Positions 47,869 to 59,640 of a DNA stretch of 64,000 nt are shown here, piece after piece. This DNA comes from Closterium sp. Naga37s-1 (taxonomy: Eukaryota; Streptophyta; Zygnematophyceae; Desmidiales; Closteriaceae): contig CANJKZ010000083.1 of NCBI GenBank assembly GCA_947471745.1, forward strand, positions 25,001 to 89,000. The letters are read 5' to 3'. The notes beneath the pieces are model-generated. The model saw only the letters and a program-made list of their open reading frames with translations. It was not told the origin of the DNA and ran no database searches. Numbering within the stretch: position 1 is the stretch's first letter; each line of letters starts with the position of its first letter. A program made the translations under genes and the position numbers.

Positions 47869-50800
47869 CTACGTGCTGGTGGGAGCAGCAGTGAAGGCGG
47901 CAGTGAGGATGGCGTGGTCGGAGATGGAGTAGTCATCGGGCCACACGCCGTGCGCCATGGGGTCGGGCAGCAGCTGCGCCCCACACACCACTAGGTCCGG
48001 CGACAATGATGACTCGCCCTGCACTGTGGACGCTAGGGCGGCTGGTGAGGCGGCGGAGGCGGAGGGGGGGGGGTTGGAGGGCCAGGCCAACTCGACGATG
48101 CCTGTGGCTTGCTTGATGCGCGCGTACGTCTCCTCCATGGACGGCGCCAGCAGCAGCGTCTGCACCACCGGGGAAGAGGAGAAGGAGAAAGCACAGGATG
48201 AATCATGGAAGCTGAAATGCTGGGGAAAATGGGGAAAAACGGAATATGGAGACTGGGAGTGCAGAGGCGTGACGGATTGTCCGACAATACAGCAGACGCA
48301 TTGGCAGAGTGGGGGGAGTGCGTGGGTGTGCGGCAGTGGTGGGGCCCAGGCGAGCAGAGCGCACCTTGAATTCATCGTAGTCAATGACGCCGTTGCCATC
48401 CGTGTCCACGCACTGCACCAGCTCCTCTATCTCCGCCCGCGTCAGCCCCACCGTGCCCTCGCCCGTCAGCCCCAGCTGCACCCACACACGCTCGCAGGGA
48501 CGAGGGCAGGACACAAGGGAGATGATTCGAGAGGGAGAGGTGGATGCGAGCCAGTACACGGGAGAAGAAGGGGCGTGGGGCGTGGAGTGCGAGGGGCAGT
48601 GCTTGGCGCACCTGGTCCATGGCGTAGTTGAACTGCTCCACTGTCACGTGCTCCGCCACCTCGCCCTGCGCCTCCGCACCCGCCTCGCTCTCACTGCGGA
48701 AGAAGTCAAACGCCTGCCGCTCCTCCTCCATGCCCGCCTCGCCCAGCTTCGCCTGCTCACGCCCCACGCCGCAGTGCCGCACAGGGGGGGAGACGGGGAG
48801 CACGCACCAAACATTGCTCACGCAGGGCATGCACGAGGTGTGCAGGACGAGGGGGGTACCGTGTGAGCTGGGTGTGGTGGGCGTGGAGATAGGTGGTGTG
48901 CACACGGCCGTGTGGTTGCTCTGGGACATGCGCCTTCACACCGGCTCAACGGCATTGATGTTTTTGCACGAGCTGCAGTGACCCCCCCACATGCAGCAGC
49001 CCCATGGGGTCCCCTGGGCGCACACGCACCTTGATCATCTGGAAGATGGCGGCCTTCCAGTCGGCGGTGAGAGGCTGGTCCTGCGCGCTGGGGTTGAGCA
49101 GCCAGATGTAGTCCACGCCCACCAGCACCCCGTGGTGGTTGCGGTGCGACACCCACTGCCCACGTGCCGTGCCATGGCCACACACCAACCATGCACCACA
49201 CATGCATCATACACCCACCCATCCCACATGGATTACACGCCCTCACAAATTGATTATACACAACACAAACGGATTGGGTAGAGCAGCAGGGGAGGAAAGG
49301 CTGATGAGTAATAAGCGGTGAAGGGAGCAGGAGCAGATGTGGGTGTGAAAGCGGAGAGCATGCGGACAGAACCCAGGGTGAAGAGGGCAGCGGGGTGAGA
49401 GGGGAGAAGCAGGTACGGAGGTGGGTGTGTGCGGGGGTGGGGGGTGGGTGGCAGCAGTGCGCTCACACGAGTGTCATGGTCGGGGTGCTGCATGGCGGTG
49501 TCATAGCACGACACAAAGCCCTGTGACCGCAGGAAGCGGTACACGCGCCCCGCCTTGGTGCCGTTCAGATCGCTGTGCGGCATGGGTAATCGGGGGGGTT
49601 CGAAGGGGTGGGCGAGTGAGTGTGGGTGTGGGTGTGGGTGTGGTTTCGGTTCTGGGTGCGAGTGTGGGTGTGAGTTGTTGTGGGGTGTTGAGAGTGAGTG
49701 TGACGTGATTGCAAGTGTGAGTGCGGGTGTGAGTGGGAAAGAGCAATAATGAAGCCATGCAATCCCCGAAGATGAATATGCTGGCAGAACTGGCGAGGGG
49801 TGAGGTGGGGGGGTGGGGAGTAGAGAGCAGAGGGCGCCATGCCCATGGGCAGCACAGGGCACAGCGTGCACTGACCCGCAGAGCACGATGGGCAGTGCGG
49901 GCAGGTGGTGGCGCTGGCGGTACTGCTCCAGGTACTCCAGCACCTTGTACACCTGGGGGTGGGGGTGATGAGCGGACGAGGGGGAGCGAGGGGGATGGCG
50001 TGCGGGATGGATGGGCTGGTGTACTGCAGGGCGGGCCAGGAGACACCTCGCTGTGGAGATGAGTGCTGACAAATGCGTCTTTAGTGTCTAGCAGCAATTG
50101 GAGCGATGCCACCCAAGTACCACAGCTGTCGCAGCTGGGGCAGCTTGCGGGCGGAGAGCGCACCTCGCGGAGGCGGATGAGGCTGGAGTTGGCGTTGTGC
50201 GGGAAGAGCAAGGTGCGTGTTCACCACCAGCATCTCGCCGCCCCCGGGCACGCGCAGGCGCAGCAGCTGTGCGACGCGGTCCCCGCAGTCGTTGAAGAGG
50301 ATGGGCTCGTAGTCCGCCACGCTCACGCCCTCCCCGCCGCGCACCGCCGTCACCAGCCCTGCGCGGGGGCAAAGCGGGGTTACGAGAGAGTGGGGGGCGC
50401 GTCAATGCAGCTTGCTGGGGGGTGTTGTGAGCTTGCAGTGCAAACACGCGCCAGTGGCAGCAGCAACAGCAGCAGCAGCAGCAGCGGCGGCGGCGGCGGC
50501 GGCTCACCGTCGCCCCTGGCGTTGGTGCGCGGCAGCTTGTAGAGCTGGTAGCCGTGCGCCTCGAGCGCGTCGTGGTACATGCGCTCCAGGTCCGCGTTGA
50601 ACCAGAACTCCTGCGCGCACACGCGGAGGAGGGGGAAAGGAAACGAGGGCGGGGGGTGGAGGAGGGGGCGGGGGGAGGAGGGGAAGGCAGGATAACTGTT
50701 ACGGGGGGAAGCAGGTGCATGTGCAGCAGCATGGTGCACCGAGGACTGGAGCCGCTATCTCATGCTCTTCACTGCTGCCCCTCCCGCCCCCCCTTCGTCC

Positions 50801-51581
50801 CTCCCCCTTGTGGCGTTACACTCCCCCAGCTTCCGCCCCCCTGCAGTCCTTTCACACCGTCCCCCAAGCAATCTCCTTCTCCCTTCCTTCCCCATGCCTT
50901 TCCCCCCACCGCGCGCGCGTACCTGCAGGCACACGACGGTGCTTTCGGTTGCGCGCACAGCGGCGAGGATGCGCTCGTTGCGCGTCATCCACTCCTCGGG
51001 GAACGCGCTCTCGCGCACCGCCTGACGGCCGTCGGGATGGGCGGGAGGGAGAGGGGAAGGGGGCACGGCAGAGGGGGATAGGCACGCCGTCGGCAGCGGC
51101 GTGAAACAATCAAGAATGAGCCACGGCGGAGCGGCAATGGCGGCATCCCCTCTCGACTGATCTTCCCCATCCACGAAATCCCAGCCGCCCCACGCACCTC
51201 GCCCGCCAGTCGTTTATAGATGGGCGCCAGGATGTTGAACGTCGAGATCGATATCGCCACGTCCCCCGCAGATTGCGCGCTCGACGTAGCAGCATCGGCT
51301 GCCGCACTCGCGGCGGTGGGCCGCGCGGCAGACCCTCGTGTGGCGCGCGCGGCACGGCGGTGGGCGCGGAGAGGGATAGGCACGCCGCGCGGACCAGCTA
51401 ATTGCACGAGGCCGAAGCGGGATGGCGCTCCACGGGCTGGTCTCCCGATGCGCGAGTGCCGCGCGGTGTACGTGCACGATTGCACCCTCGCTGCCGCAAT
51501 GTCCGCTTGCGTGGACGGCTGCGGTGGCTGCATCCATCGCGCTTGTTGCCACGTGGAAAAGGTGAGTGAATTGGTGGCCAT
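47869..51581 (-). CDS. Calcium-binding endonuclease/exonuclease/phosphatase family protein
   Basis: Resembles the plant EEP protein of the At1g02270 type, with a CCR4/nocturnin-like fold that hydrolyses phosphodiesters, plus an EF-hand. Ten exons: 51198-51581, 50923-51021, 50508-50610, 50164-50358, 49876-49952, 49467-49572, 49030-49155, 48612-48752, 48365-48475, 47869-48159; all GT-AG, about 543 residues. Catalytic set: Asn about 116 (ISTFNIL), Glu 162 (Q-EFWF), Asp 287 (GDLNGT), Asp-His 528-529 (SDHAIL). The canonical EF loop DTDGNGVIDYDE is at about 434-445, between the last two catalytic motifs. The N-terminal 100 residues are Ala/Arg-rich with no clear signal. In exon 4 the frame is off by one extra base at about 50210-50211 (NTHL...LFPHNA); all other phases close. 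This is either a sequence error or a real lesion. ATG 51581 is the first in frame. Confidence 0.88.
50457..50507 (+). repeat. CAG/CGG trinucleotide run in an EEP intron
   Basis: GCAGCAGCAACAGCAGC-type repeats turning into (GGC)n, ending right at the splice donor of exon 3. Length change here could affect splicing of the minus-strand gene; this is inference. Confidence 0.75.
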
Positions 51582-52460
51582 GGTTTCCGACGCGACGGGA
51601 TGGAGGGACGAGGCGAACGGCAAGCGCACAAACCGCACGAGCGATGTGGGTGTTTGGCTAAGGCGGAAGCCTCGGCCTTTGCTCCGACTACCGCTGCCAA
51701 CGTGCGGCTGAAGCGAAAGCACACTTGCCGTTTCCTGCCCAGGCTTCTCCCCTCACTGTCACTCGAAACAAAACAAATCAACACACGGTCAAAATCGAGC
51801 TACCCTCCAGATTTGGCTGTAACAGAAATACTAGGGGATCCGTTCTTTTGAGGATCTGTTCTCTCACTCGTAAGATCACCTTGTGGATTCCAGGGACTGG
51901 TTTTTGAGCCTGTGCAGCTGGAATAAGTGTTGGCCTGGTTCACCTGTGGAGCTCGAAGTGCGTTTTGGAAACGACCCTCGCGGGTCCTGGATTTATGTGT
52001 CATCTGTGCTGAACAAACCAGTGGTGACATCTGGTCCCCAAGCAGCCATTCACACACCAAATCTCGAGGCGCTCACACACCCGCGATCGGTGAAAGAGCC
52101 ATCCATGTGTTGCTTGGCGCAGAGCGCAGTGTCGGTTCAACCAATGACTGCTAGAATGTATCTGTGGCTTGGGAGTGCACCGCAAATCATAAGAACCACG
52201 CGAAATTGACCGCACTGCCTCGCCAGCCTACCACGTCAGCAGCATTAGATGTTCAGCAGTACACGTGTACACAGGTTTGATGAGAGAGTAACTCCATCTG
52301 TAGATGCTGTTACAGTAGTAAAGAGGTTGTGCAAAGGAACTAAGTCACTTACAAGTTCATGTTTGCAGTCTAATCTCATCATGCTCTAGTCTCACTAGCC
52401 TCATAGAGAGGATGTGATATAGGAATGTGGACAGTCAACCTTCTCAACAATTGACCGTGA
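51582..52460. other. Upstream region of the EEP gene
   Basis: About 880 bp, likely holding the promoter and 5' UTR. No clear TATA box or domain-bearing frame was seen. Confidence 0.45.
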
Positions 52461-52860
52461 CGACGGTGCACTTAAAGGACACATCCAGAATTACCGTGTC
52501 GGCCCCAAAACTGTCACCACTTTCGTGTGATTGGTCGAGGGTTTTGAGTGGGTTTTTGACGCGATTGGTTCTCGATTTCCCCACCGAACCTGTCTCTGGG
52601 GTTTCCCGAACCTACATTTTTTTCGTTGACTTCGTTGTGTAATTCGGGGTGTGGCCTTTAAAGGACACATCCAGAATTACCGTGTCGGCCCCAAAACTGT
52701 CACCACTTTCGTGTGATTGGTCGAGGGTTTTGAGTGGGTTTTTGTCGAGATTGGTTCTAGATTTCCCCACCGAACCTGTCTCTGGGGTTTCCCGAACCTA
52801 CAATTTTTTCGTTGACTTCGTTGTGTAATTCGGGGTTTGGCCTTTAAAGCGACGGTGCAC
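52461..52860. mobile_element. Two-unit repeat flanked by 11-bp direct repeats
   Basis: Two tandem units of about 186 bp (about 52471-52656 and 52657-52843) are roughly 95% identical. The block begins TTAAAGGACACATCC and ends GGCCTTTAAAG, so its ends are short inverted repeats (TTAAAGG/CCTTTAA), and the same palindrome CTTTAAAG marks the junction between units. On both sides stands CGACGGTGCAC (52461-52471 and 52850-52860). This fits a small non-autonomous DNA element with an 8-11 bp target duplication, as Mutator-like elements make, in tandem form. No coding capacity. Confidence 0.55.
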
Positions 52861-53650
52861 ATTTGCCACCCAAAACCCCAAACCCTGGCGAACTGTTACT
52901 GAGGAGGAAAAGTGTCCGCACGAAATCCAGGTTTTCGCTAGTCAACACTTTCGCGCTGGCAAGCCTGGTTCAAAACAAAAACTTCTGAACCCCCGCTTGT
53001 CAAATCTAGACCCTCGTTTTAAAACCCGCGTCTCATATTTCCTAGTGTATTACACTTGGTTGGGCTAAAGCGACTGTGATTGGGTAACGATAGGCGAGAT
53101 TTGTGACGAGCAGTTTGGAAAACACAGACGAAACCTCAGTTCGTCTACGCAAAAGCCAAACGAGCCCCTCAGGTATGGACAGCTACCACACCTAGAAAAC
53201 ACCTCCGGCAGTATCGCACTTCCATGCGACCATTTGAAACGACAAGACAATCCCCCCTTCACCAGGAAAAGCAGAGCAAAACTCTCAGCTGTCATTCTTA
53301 TTACCTCCGCTTAGAATGGTTCCTAGGTATGTACCTCCGCGAGCAAGATGCTGACCCATACACAGAAACAGGGATATAGCAGTCTATTAGCTCGCCTTTC
53401 GGACCAGATAACAAGTGACTTGCGAACAAGTTTGGTTGCGGATAACGCACTAATTGGCGAGTAAGGAATCGTCCAATGTCGGGAACCGTCGCCACGCGGT
53501 CGAGTGTTACGAGGTAGGCAGTTCGTAACATCCCGAAATGCGTTGTTACTTTTCTGTATACAGCTGCGGAACCCGGAGAGGTGATGTCGCATATCAGAAT
53601 GCGCACGGGTCTACGCCAAGCGCGATTACGTGAAAGGTTCTGCCGTCCTG
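52861..53650. other. Gene-poor spacer
   Basis: About 790 bp. A 101-codon minus-strand frame (53301-53606) has no recognisable domain. Nothing else was seen. Confidence 0.45.
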
Positions 53651-53669
53651 GGTCTGTGTGCGAGTGGCA

Positions 53670-53872
53670 TGTGTGTGGGGTGCGTGCGCGTGCGTGCGGG
53701 CACGTGCGTGCGTGCGTGCGTGCGTGCGTGCGTACGTGCGCGTGTGCGTGCGTGCGTGCGTGCGCGGTCGCGTATGCGTGCGCGTACGCGTGCGTGCGTG
53801 CGTGCGTGCGCGTACGCGTGAGTGCGTGCGTGCGTGCGTGCGCGTGCGTGCGTGCGTGCGGGTGTGCACGTG
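53670..53872 (+). repeat. GTGC/TGCG microsatellite
   Basis: About 200 bp of alternating purine-pyrimidine (GCGTGCGTGC with GCGTACGCG variants). Alternating G-C/G-T tracts of this kind can adopt Z-DNA. Frames through it yield Cys/Val/Arg or Thr/His repeats and are not genes. Confidence 0.9.
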
Positions 53873-53959
53873 TATGTATTCACATGTCATTATTCCACAT
53901 CCTGGTGCCATCTTCAAGACTCGAGACACAACACAAATCTTTTTACTCAGACACCTGAC

Positions 53960-54420
53960 ACCTGTTTTTCCCCTCCCCTTCCGTCTCTCCCCTCCCCTTC
54001 TCTCCCCTTCCCTCTCTCCCCTTCCCTCTCTCTCTCTCCCCTCCCTCTCTCCCCTTCCCCCTCTCCTCCTCCCGCCCGGAGCTGTTTCTCAGGTCGGCCC
54101 ATCCACTGCATCAGCAGCTCGCTCCTATCCCACCCCTCCACCAACCCATTCCCCTCCCCTGCTGCCGCACACGCTGACCTCAGCTCGGATGCTCATACTT
54201 TTCCCACTTCTCCCACACCTCCTCTCCTCGGACTCCCACCCTCCAGCACCTGCCAGCCCTCTTTCGCCCCCTTCTCATTCGGTCTGGAAACATTCCAAGA
54301 ACCTTCTCCATGTTCCTTGTGCTGTGATTGCTCCCCCCTCCCCCTCCCCCTCCTCTCCCTGTTAACTCACCCTCCCCCCCTTCCCCACCCACTTTCCTCA
54401 CGCCCGCAGCAAGGCTTGCT
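53960..54420 (+). repeat. Pyrimidine-rich tract
   Basis: Dominated by CTCTCCCCTTCCCT-type units at 53965-54075 and again CT-rich to about 54420. No gene seen. Confidence 0.7.
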
Positions 54421-55130
54421 TGCCAGCCAGCCCTCGCCATGCGCTGACCCTGCTAGCTGTCCTGCCCGAAGCTGAGGTGTATGTAAGCAGGGGAAGGGGA
54501 GGAGGGTGTGGGTGTGGGCTATGGCGACTGCCAGAATCAGAGAGAGGGGTGGGGGTGTGGGAGGGGGAGGTGTGGAGGTTGAGTGCTGTGGTGGCGGCCA
54601 TGAGTGTGGAGCGCCCTTTCCTTCTCCATCTTCCCTCTTTTCTTCTCATGTCCCTTACTATGCTGTCGCTTCCTTCACATCTCAACTGCCTATTTTCTCA
54701 TCCTTGGAGCCTTCCTTCCTCCCGTCACCCCTCCCTTTGTTCCAGTTACAAGCAGGACTCAGCTAGTCCCAGGCGAGCCTGGCGGAACGGAAGAGACAGG
54801 CAAGCAGCAGATGCACAGCCAGATGCACGAAGGCGAGACCGGTGCTAGAGGAAAGTTGTACCCCGTATCTTCAAGATATTACACTAGTGTATACATTCAA
54901 TAAGTTCTTTACGTCAGTGCTCTGCTCAATTGCTACTTCAAGAATGGTTGCTGTGAAGCAATCTAAGTATCAAGTATCAAGAGTAGCATGCTATGAAAGA
55001 CAAGAGACTAGGAGAGTTTGGCAAGCCTACTTTGCCAACAACTGAGTTTTAACTCTACGCATTAGTCACAAAACTAAGGATGAACTGGTTCTTTGTGGCG
55101 CCATGCTGGAACAAGCACACATCAACAGGG
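54421..55130. other. Spacer, no gene seen
   Basis: Short frames on both strands lack domains. No repeat structure of note. Confidence 0.45.
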
Positions 55131-55184
55131 GGGAGAAAGGGGGGAAGCGGAGGGGAGACAAGTGGGAAAACAGAGGTGAGGCTT

Positions 55185-55490
55185 GGGAGGAAAGTGAGGT
55201 TAGGCATGGGAGGAAAGCGAGGTTAGCATGGGAGGAAAGCGAGGTTAGCATGGGAGGAAAGCAAGGTTAGGCATGGGAGGACAGCGAGGTTAGCATGGGA
55301 GGAAAGCGAGGTTAGCATGGGAGGAAAGCAAGGTTAGGCATGGGAGGAAAGCGAGGTTAGGCATGGGAGGACAGCGAGGTTAGCATGGGAGGAAAGCGAG
55401 GTTAGCATGGGAGGAAAGCGAGGTTAGGCATGGGAGGACAGCGAGGTTAGCATGGGAGGAAAGCGAGGTTAGGCATGGGAGGAAGGGAGG
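55185..55490 (+). repeat. 22-24 bp minisatellite
   Basis: About 13 copies of GAGGTTAGCATGGGAGGAAA plus GC, with a variant containing GGCATGGGAGGACA. Contiguous, without unique spacers. Confidence 0.88.
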
Positions 55491-55579
55491 AAGTGATTGT
55501 TTGGCGGAATAGTTTGTGAAAGGTGGGGCAATAATGTGGAGGGGTTGGCGAAGTGTTGGCTGGATGGGAGGAGCTGGTA

Positions 55580-55690
55580 GCACGGGATGAGAGGTGACAG
55601 CAGAGGGGGAAGGGAGGTGACAGCAGAGGGGGAAGGGAGGTGACAACAGAGGGGGAAGGGAGGTGACAGCAGAGGGGGAAGCAAAGGGGG
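55580..55690 (+). repeat. 24-bp minisatellite
   Basis: Four copies of GGTGACAGCAGAGGGGGAAG plus GGA. One copy has AACA in place of AGCA. Confidence 0.85.
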
Positions 55691-56762
55691 ATGAGGAAAG
55701 GGAAGGGGGATGGGGGAAGGGAATGGGGATGGGGTAAGGGAAGGAGGATGGGTAAAAGGAAAGGAGGATGTGGGGAAGCGATGGGGGGTGAGGAAAGCGA
55801 AAGGGGAAGACATGGGAGGGGAAAGGGGGATACGGGGAAGGGATGGGGGATGGGGAAAGGGAAAGGGGGAAGGGAAGGGGAAGGGAAATGGGAGTGCGCG
55901 TCAGGGAAGGGGGATGGGGTAAGGGAAGGAGGATGGGGAAAGGGAAAGGGGGACGAGGGAAGGAAAAGGGGGGTGCGGGAAGGGAAAGGGGATGGGGGAA
56001 GAGAATTGGGGGATGGGGGAAGGGAAAGGGGATGGGGAAAGAGAATTGGGGTGGGGGAAGGGAGGGAAAGGGGGATGCGGGAAGGAAAGGGGGATGGGGT
56101 AAGGGAAGGAAGATGGGGAAAGGGAAAGGAGGATGCGGGGAAGGGTTGGGGGATGGGGAAAGCGAAAGGTGGAGACATGGGAAGGGAAAGGGGGATGCGG
56201 GGAAGGGAAGGGGGATGGGGGAAAGGAAAAGGGGGTGTGGGAAGGGAATTGGAGATGTGGGAAGGGAAAGGAGGGTTCGGGGAAGGGAATGGGAGATGGG
56301 GGAAAGAGCAAGGGGGATGCTGGGAAGGGGGGCGGGGGAAAGGGAAAGGGGGATGCTGGGAAGGGGGATGGGGGAAAGGGAAAGGGGGATGAGGGGATGA
56401 GGGGAAGGGAAAGGGGGGTGCTGGGAAGGGACGGGGGATGGGGGAAAGGGAAAGGAGGATGCTGGGAAGGGGGATGGGGGAAAGGGAAAGGGGGATGCTG
56501 GGAATGGGGATGGGGGAAAGGGAAAGGGGGATGCTGGGAAGGGGGATGGGGGAAAAGGAAAGGGGGATGAAGGGATGAGGGGAAGGGAAAGAGGGGTGCT
56601 GAGAAGGGACGGGGGATGGTGGAAAGGGAAAGGGGGATGCTGTGAAGGGAAGGGGGATGGGGAAAGGGAAAGGGGGATGCTGGGAAGGGGCGGGGGATGG
56701 AGGAAAGAGAAAGGGGGATGAGGGGAAGGGAATGGGAGATGGGGGTAAGGAAAAGGGGATGT
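55690..56762 (+). repeat. Long polypurine tract
   Basis: More than 1 kb in which the plus strand is almost all G and A, built from GGGGGATGGGGGAAAGGGAA and GGATGCTGGGAAGGGG units. It could form triplex or quadruplex structures. Long Pro/Ser/Phe frames on the minus strand are artefacts of it. Confidence 0.9.
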
Positions 56763-56835
56763 GGCAGATGTGCGCCTGCTTCACCTGCCGCACCATTGAG
56801 ACTGAACCCCTTCACACTCACTGGGTGTGCCCTCC

Positions 56836-57010
56836 CATCCCCTCTGCTCTCGACGCCCCTCCTCTCGTCCCCTCCCGTTCCGACCCCTCCTCTCTCGTCG
56901 CGTCCCCACCTCTCTCGTCGCGTCCCCTCCTCTCTCGTCTCGTCCCCTCCTCTCTCATCGCGTCCCCTCCTCTCTCGTCGCGTCCCCTTCTCTCTCGTCG
57001 CGGCCTCTCC
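56836..57010 (+). repeat. Pyrimidine-rich minisatellite
   Basis: About 16-bp units CTCTCGTCGCGTCCCC repeated some eight times. It lies just after the polypurine tract but with pyrimidines on the plus strand. Confidence 0.8.
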
Positions 57011-59104
57011 CATTCGCCGGTCTCGGCGCGACTCTTCCCGTCCGCGACGGCGAAGGCGACGGCGATGGCGCTCGACTTGCTGCCTTCCTCTCTGCTTCCG
57101 CCGATGCCTCTCCCTCTCCGCTTCCGCCGATACATCTCCCTCTCAGATGTCCCGATGTCGCTCCGCTACCGCTTCCGCTCTCATTGTGCTCGCCGAACCT
57201 CCCATCCATTCCATAGCCACTACCTTCCTCCCCGTCTCCCGTCCCTCCCTTCCAATCCCAGCGCGTCCCTTTCCGTCCGGTCACGTCTTCCCATATTCTT
57301 CCTTTCGTCGTTTATCGTCCCGTTTTGTGCGCTCGGATCTGCTATTGCTATGCTCTCCATCCATATTCTACTATTGTGCCGCTTTCTTCTCGTGCTTTTC
57401 GCGCAGCAATTTGTTGTACGATCTACCCAGTCAATCGCCCGTCCGTACGAACGCAGATCTGCCTAAAATGATACCCCATACGACTGAAGGTGGAACGTAA
57501 GAGGCATTGCATCTAAGGCCTGCATAAGAAAAGCCATGAACAAAATATAGCCTAACCTAAGTCGCTGAAAAAAGACTAGGCCTGGACTAGGTAGTGGTTG
57601 TGTAGGTCACTTTCCTCTCCAGGTGCAATTGGAATGATCTGGAGTCTCATATTTTTCAGCTGTGGTAATACGCTTGCTTCTCTGTGTTTGCCTTCGTCGC
57701 ACAAGGTGGTGTGTTTTCGCGCAAATACGTTGGTTAGTCGTGCATCTGCCTTGCCCAACCTGATGGGGCTGCAACCAATCACAGGGGCTCCCAACCAAAC
57801 CCAACACAGTTGCGACTTATTTTGTGGTTACCCAATTTCGACCATATTACTCTTGGTTGGAAGGAAGAAATATGATTGTATGATTGCAACAACTACCACT
57901 GCCAGATGCCACCGTTTGCATCGATATGATTGTAATACGGTACGTAATGTCTGATTGTTTGCGCCTATAACAGTAACGTCCTGATCAAGTTGCTCCTCAT
58001 GCTTAACAGAAAATACGTTGTTGCTGCCGGATGTGCACATGTGTGGCTGTCACCAGACGTCGGGACCAAACTTTATGTTGGCAGCGACGTTGGCGTACTA
58101 CGGTTTAACATGAAGTGCCGTTGAATTTGGCTCAAAGACTTCATCAGGTACAAACGTTGGAGGTGAGCCAGAAACACAAGAATCAGTTCGTATTTTCCAA
58201 GCTTGAACAGTACGAGACTTTGACGTTGTTGGCATTGTTCGTGGCTTGGGTTTGTGCAGCAGAAGCAGTTGTGGCGGCTACCTGCGGTTGAGCGGCAGCA
58301 GTGCGTTGTAAAAAAGAACGGCAAGGTTCAGGTCAATGGTCACTGGAGTGTCCGGAAGTTGAGATCGATGACAAAAAGGAGGTACGTAGTGCTGTTGCTG
58401 CTGTCGTTGCTGCTGAATGTATTTATGTCACTGTTGCGGTCGAGGCTGTTTGGTCATGAAGGCAAACATGTAAACCTTTTTTGTTGTTTTTGCTGTCATA
58501 CAGGTCCATGTCCTGCTGTTCGGCTAGCAGAGAGACGCAAAGGTGCAGAGGTGCATCTCCGACGCGCCCCTTGAGTTTGAAGAAGAGAGCGAGTCTGACA
58601 CTACTAAGGACCATGTCTATGGTCCTCAGTAATTACTATGGTGACGCATGTTGTCTGGGAAGTTCCCTCCACTCCGCAGAACTGATCACAAAGTTTCCGC
58701 ATCTATTGATATAGAGCAGTGCTTACTCTCCTGCTTTCATTTCGATTCACCTCGTAAGCTGCGCCATGAGTCTGCTTTGCGTGACACTTTTTGTAGCTTG
58801 ATAAAGTCGTTTCAAATGTTGGCATGCGAGTTCTGCTGATTTTCCGAACTCGCCTTATAATTTGATACTCTGCTGCTGCATTAATGTCATGTTAAGAAGA
58901 AGAATTGTGTAGGCCATCATTGATTGAAAGCCAAAGCTGCGCTGTTCTTCTTGTATGTGTGCGCTGCGAATTGAGCTTCTCCTGTATTGTACTCGCAAAG
59001 TTGAGCCGCTTCCATCATGACTTCAAATTCGAAACTCCAGGCAAAGAAGTCTTCGTTGTTGAACAGCCTTGAAGTATGAAACTATAGAATGCCCAGCATA
59101 CATG
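57011..59104. other. Gene-poor spacer
   Basis: About 2.1 kb of near-average composition. Frames of 60-120 codons on both strands (for example 57598-57954 and 58254-58574) have no recognisable motif. No RNA gene was recognised. Confidence 0.4.
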
Positions 59105-59227
59105 TGTTAAAGTCCACAGCGGAATGAAGTTCACTAGGAGGGGGGGTACAATTACAAATTCTAAAATGTGTTGTACCCCATATTGTGTGCCCCACTGAAG
59201 CCTAACATGCATATTTGCAATTTGACA
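59105..59227 (-). repeat. Solo Copia LTR
   Basis: 123 bp, minus strand TGTCAAATTGCAAATATG to GACTTTAACA, related to the LTR 35500-35635 and with the shared GTGGGGCACACAATATGGGG core. It is flanked by ACATG (59100-59104) and ATATG (59228-59232), a target duplication with one difference. No internal region, so recombination between two LTRs is likely. It is diverged and so old. Confidence 0.65.
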
Positions 59228-59640
59228 ATATGTTTGGTAGATTGTGGCGTCTCTGACTCCTGCAACTCCATCCTGTTGCTGCTGTTGTTGTGCAGCATTC
59301 TCACCAATGGTTACGAAGGCAAAAGAGTTCCCTGGATGTTGTCGAGGCGGAACTTGGTAAGATATAGGTTGCTGTTGAGCATACGAGGTTCCAACATCAC
59401 TCATAGGTGCTGTCCCCATGTTCAGCGACGTTGATGCATGTGGTGCTGATGCAAAGTATTCAGACATAATGTTAATCACTTAGCGTTAAGGACGAGGAAG
59501 TTTCATCCAACGCCTCCTGCTCCAGTTGCTGATGTAGCTGTTGAGGCAAGGCCAAACGTAAATCCAGACAGTGGTCGATTTGAAGGATGTGTTCCCCCAC
59601 CTCCACCTTCACAGTTGGTTTTGCCGTTGTCTGCCATGAC
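59228..59640 (-). pseudogene. Gln-rich coding-like relic, unrecognised
   Basis: On the minus strand an ATG at 59638 opens a short Gly-rich frame (MADNGKTNCEGGGGG, then SGFTFG). A second frame at about 59228-59479 reads Gln-rich sequence (SYAQQQPISYQVPPRQ, ENAAQQQQQQD). The two frames are not continuous; they could be exons or a decayed gene. The solo LTR interrupts the right-to-left continuation at 59227. FG-like motifs hint at a disordered protein, but no family is recognised. Confidence 0.25.

Noticed and set aside
53301-53606. Minus-strand frame of 101 codons
   Set aside because: No family, signal or neighbouring exon was recognised; its length is within chance.
53658-54475. Cys/Val/Arg-rich and Pro/Ser-rich frames
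   Set aside because: They are translations of the TGCG microsatellite and the CT-rich tract.
55447-56796. Minus-strand Pro/Ser/Phe-rich frame of 449 codons resembling an extensin
   Set aside because: It is the complement of the polypurine repeat and shows no signal peptide or unique domain.
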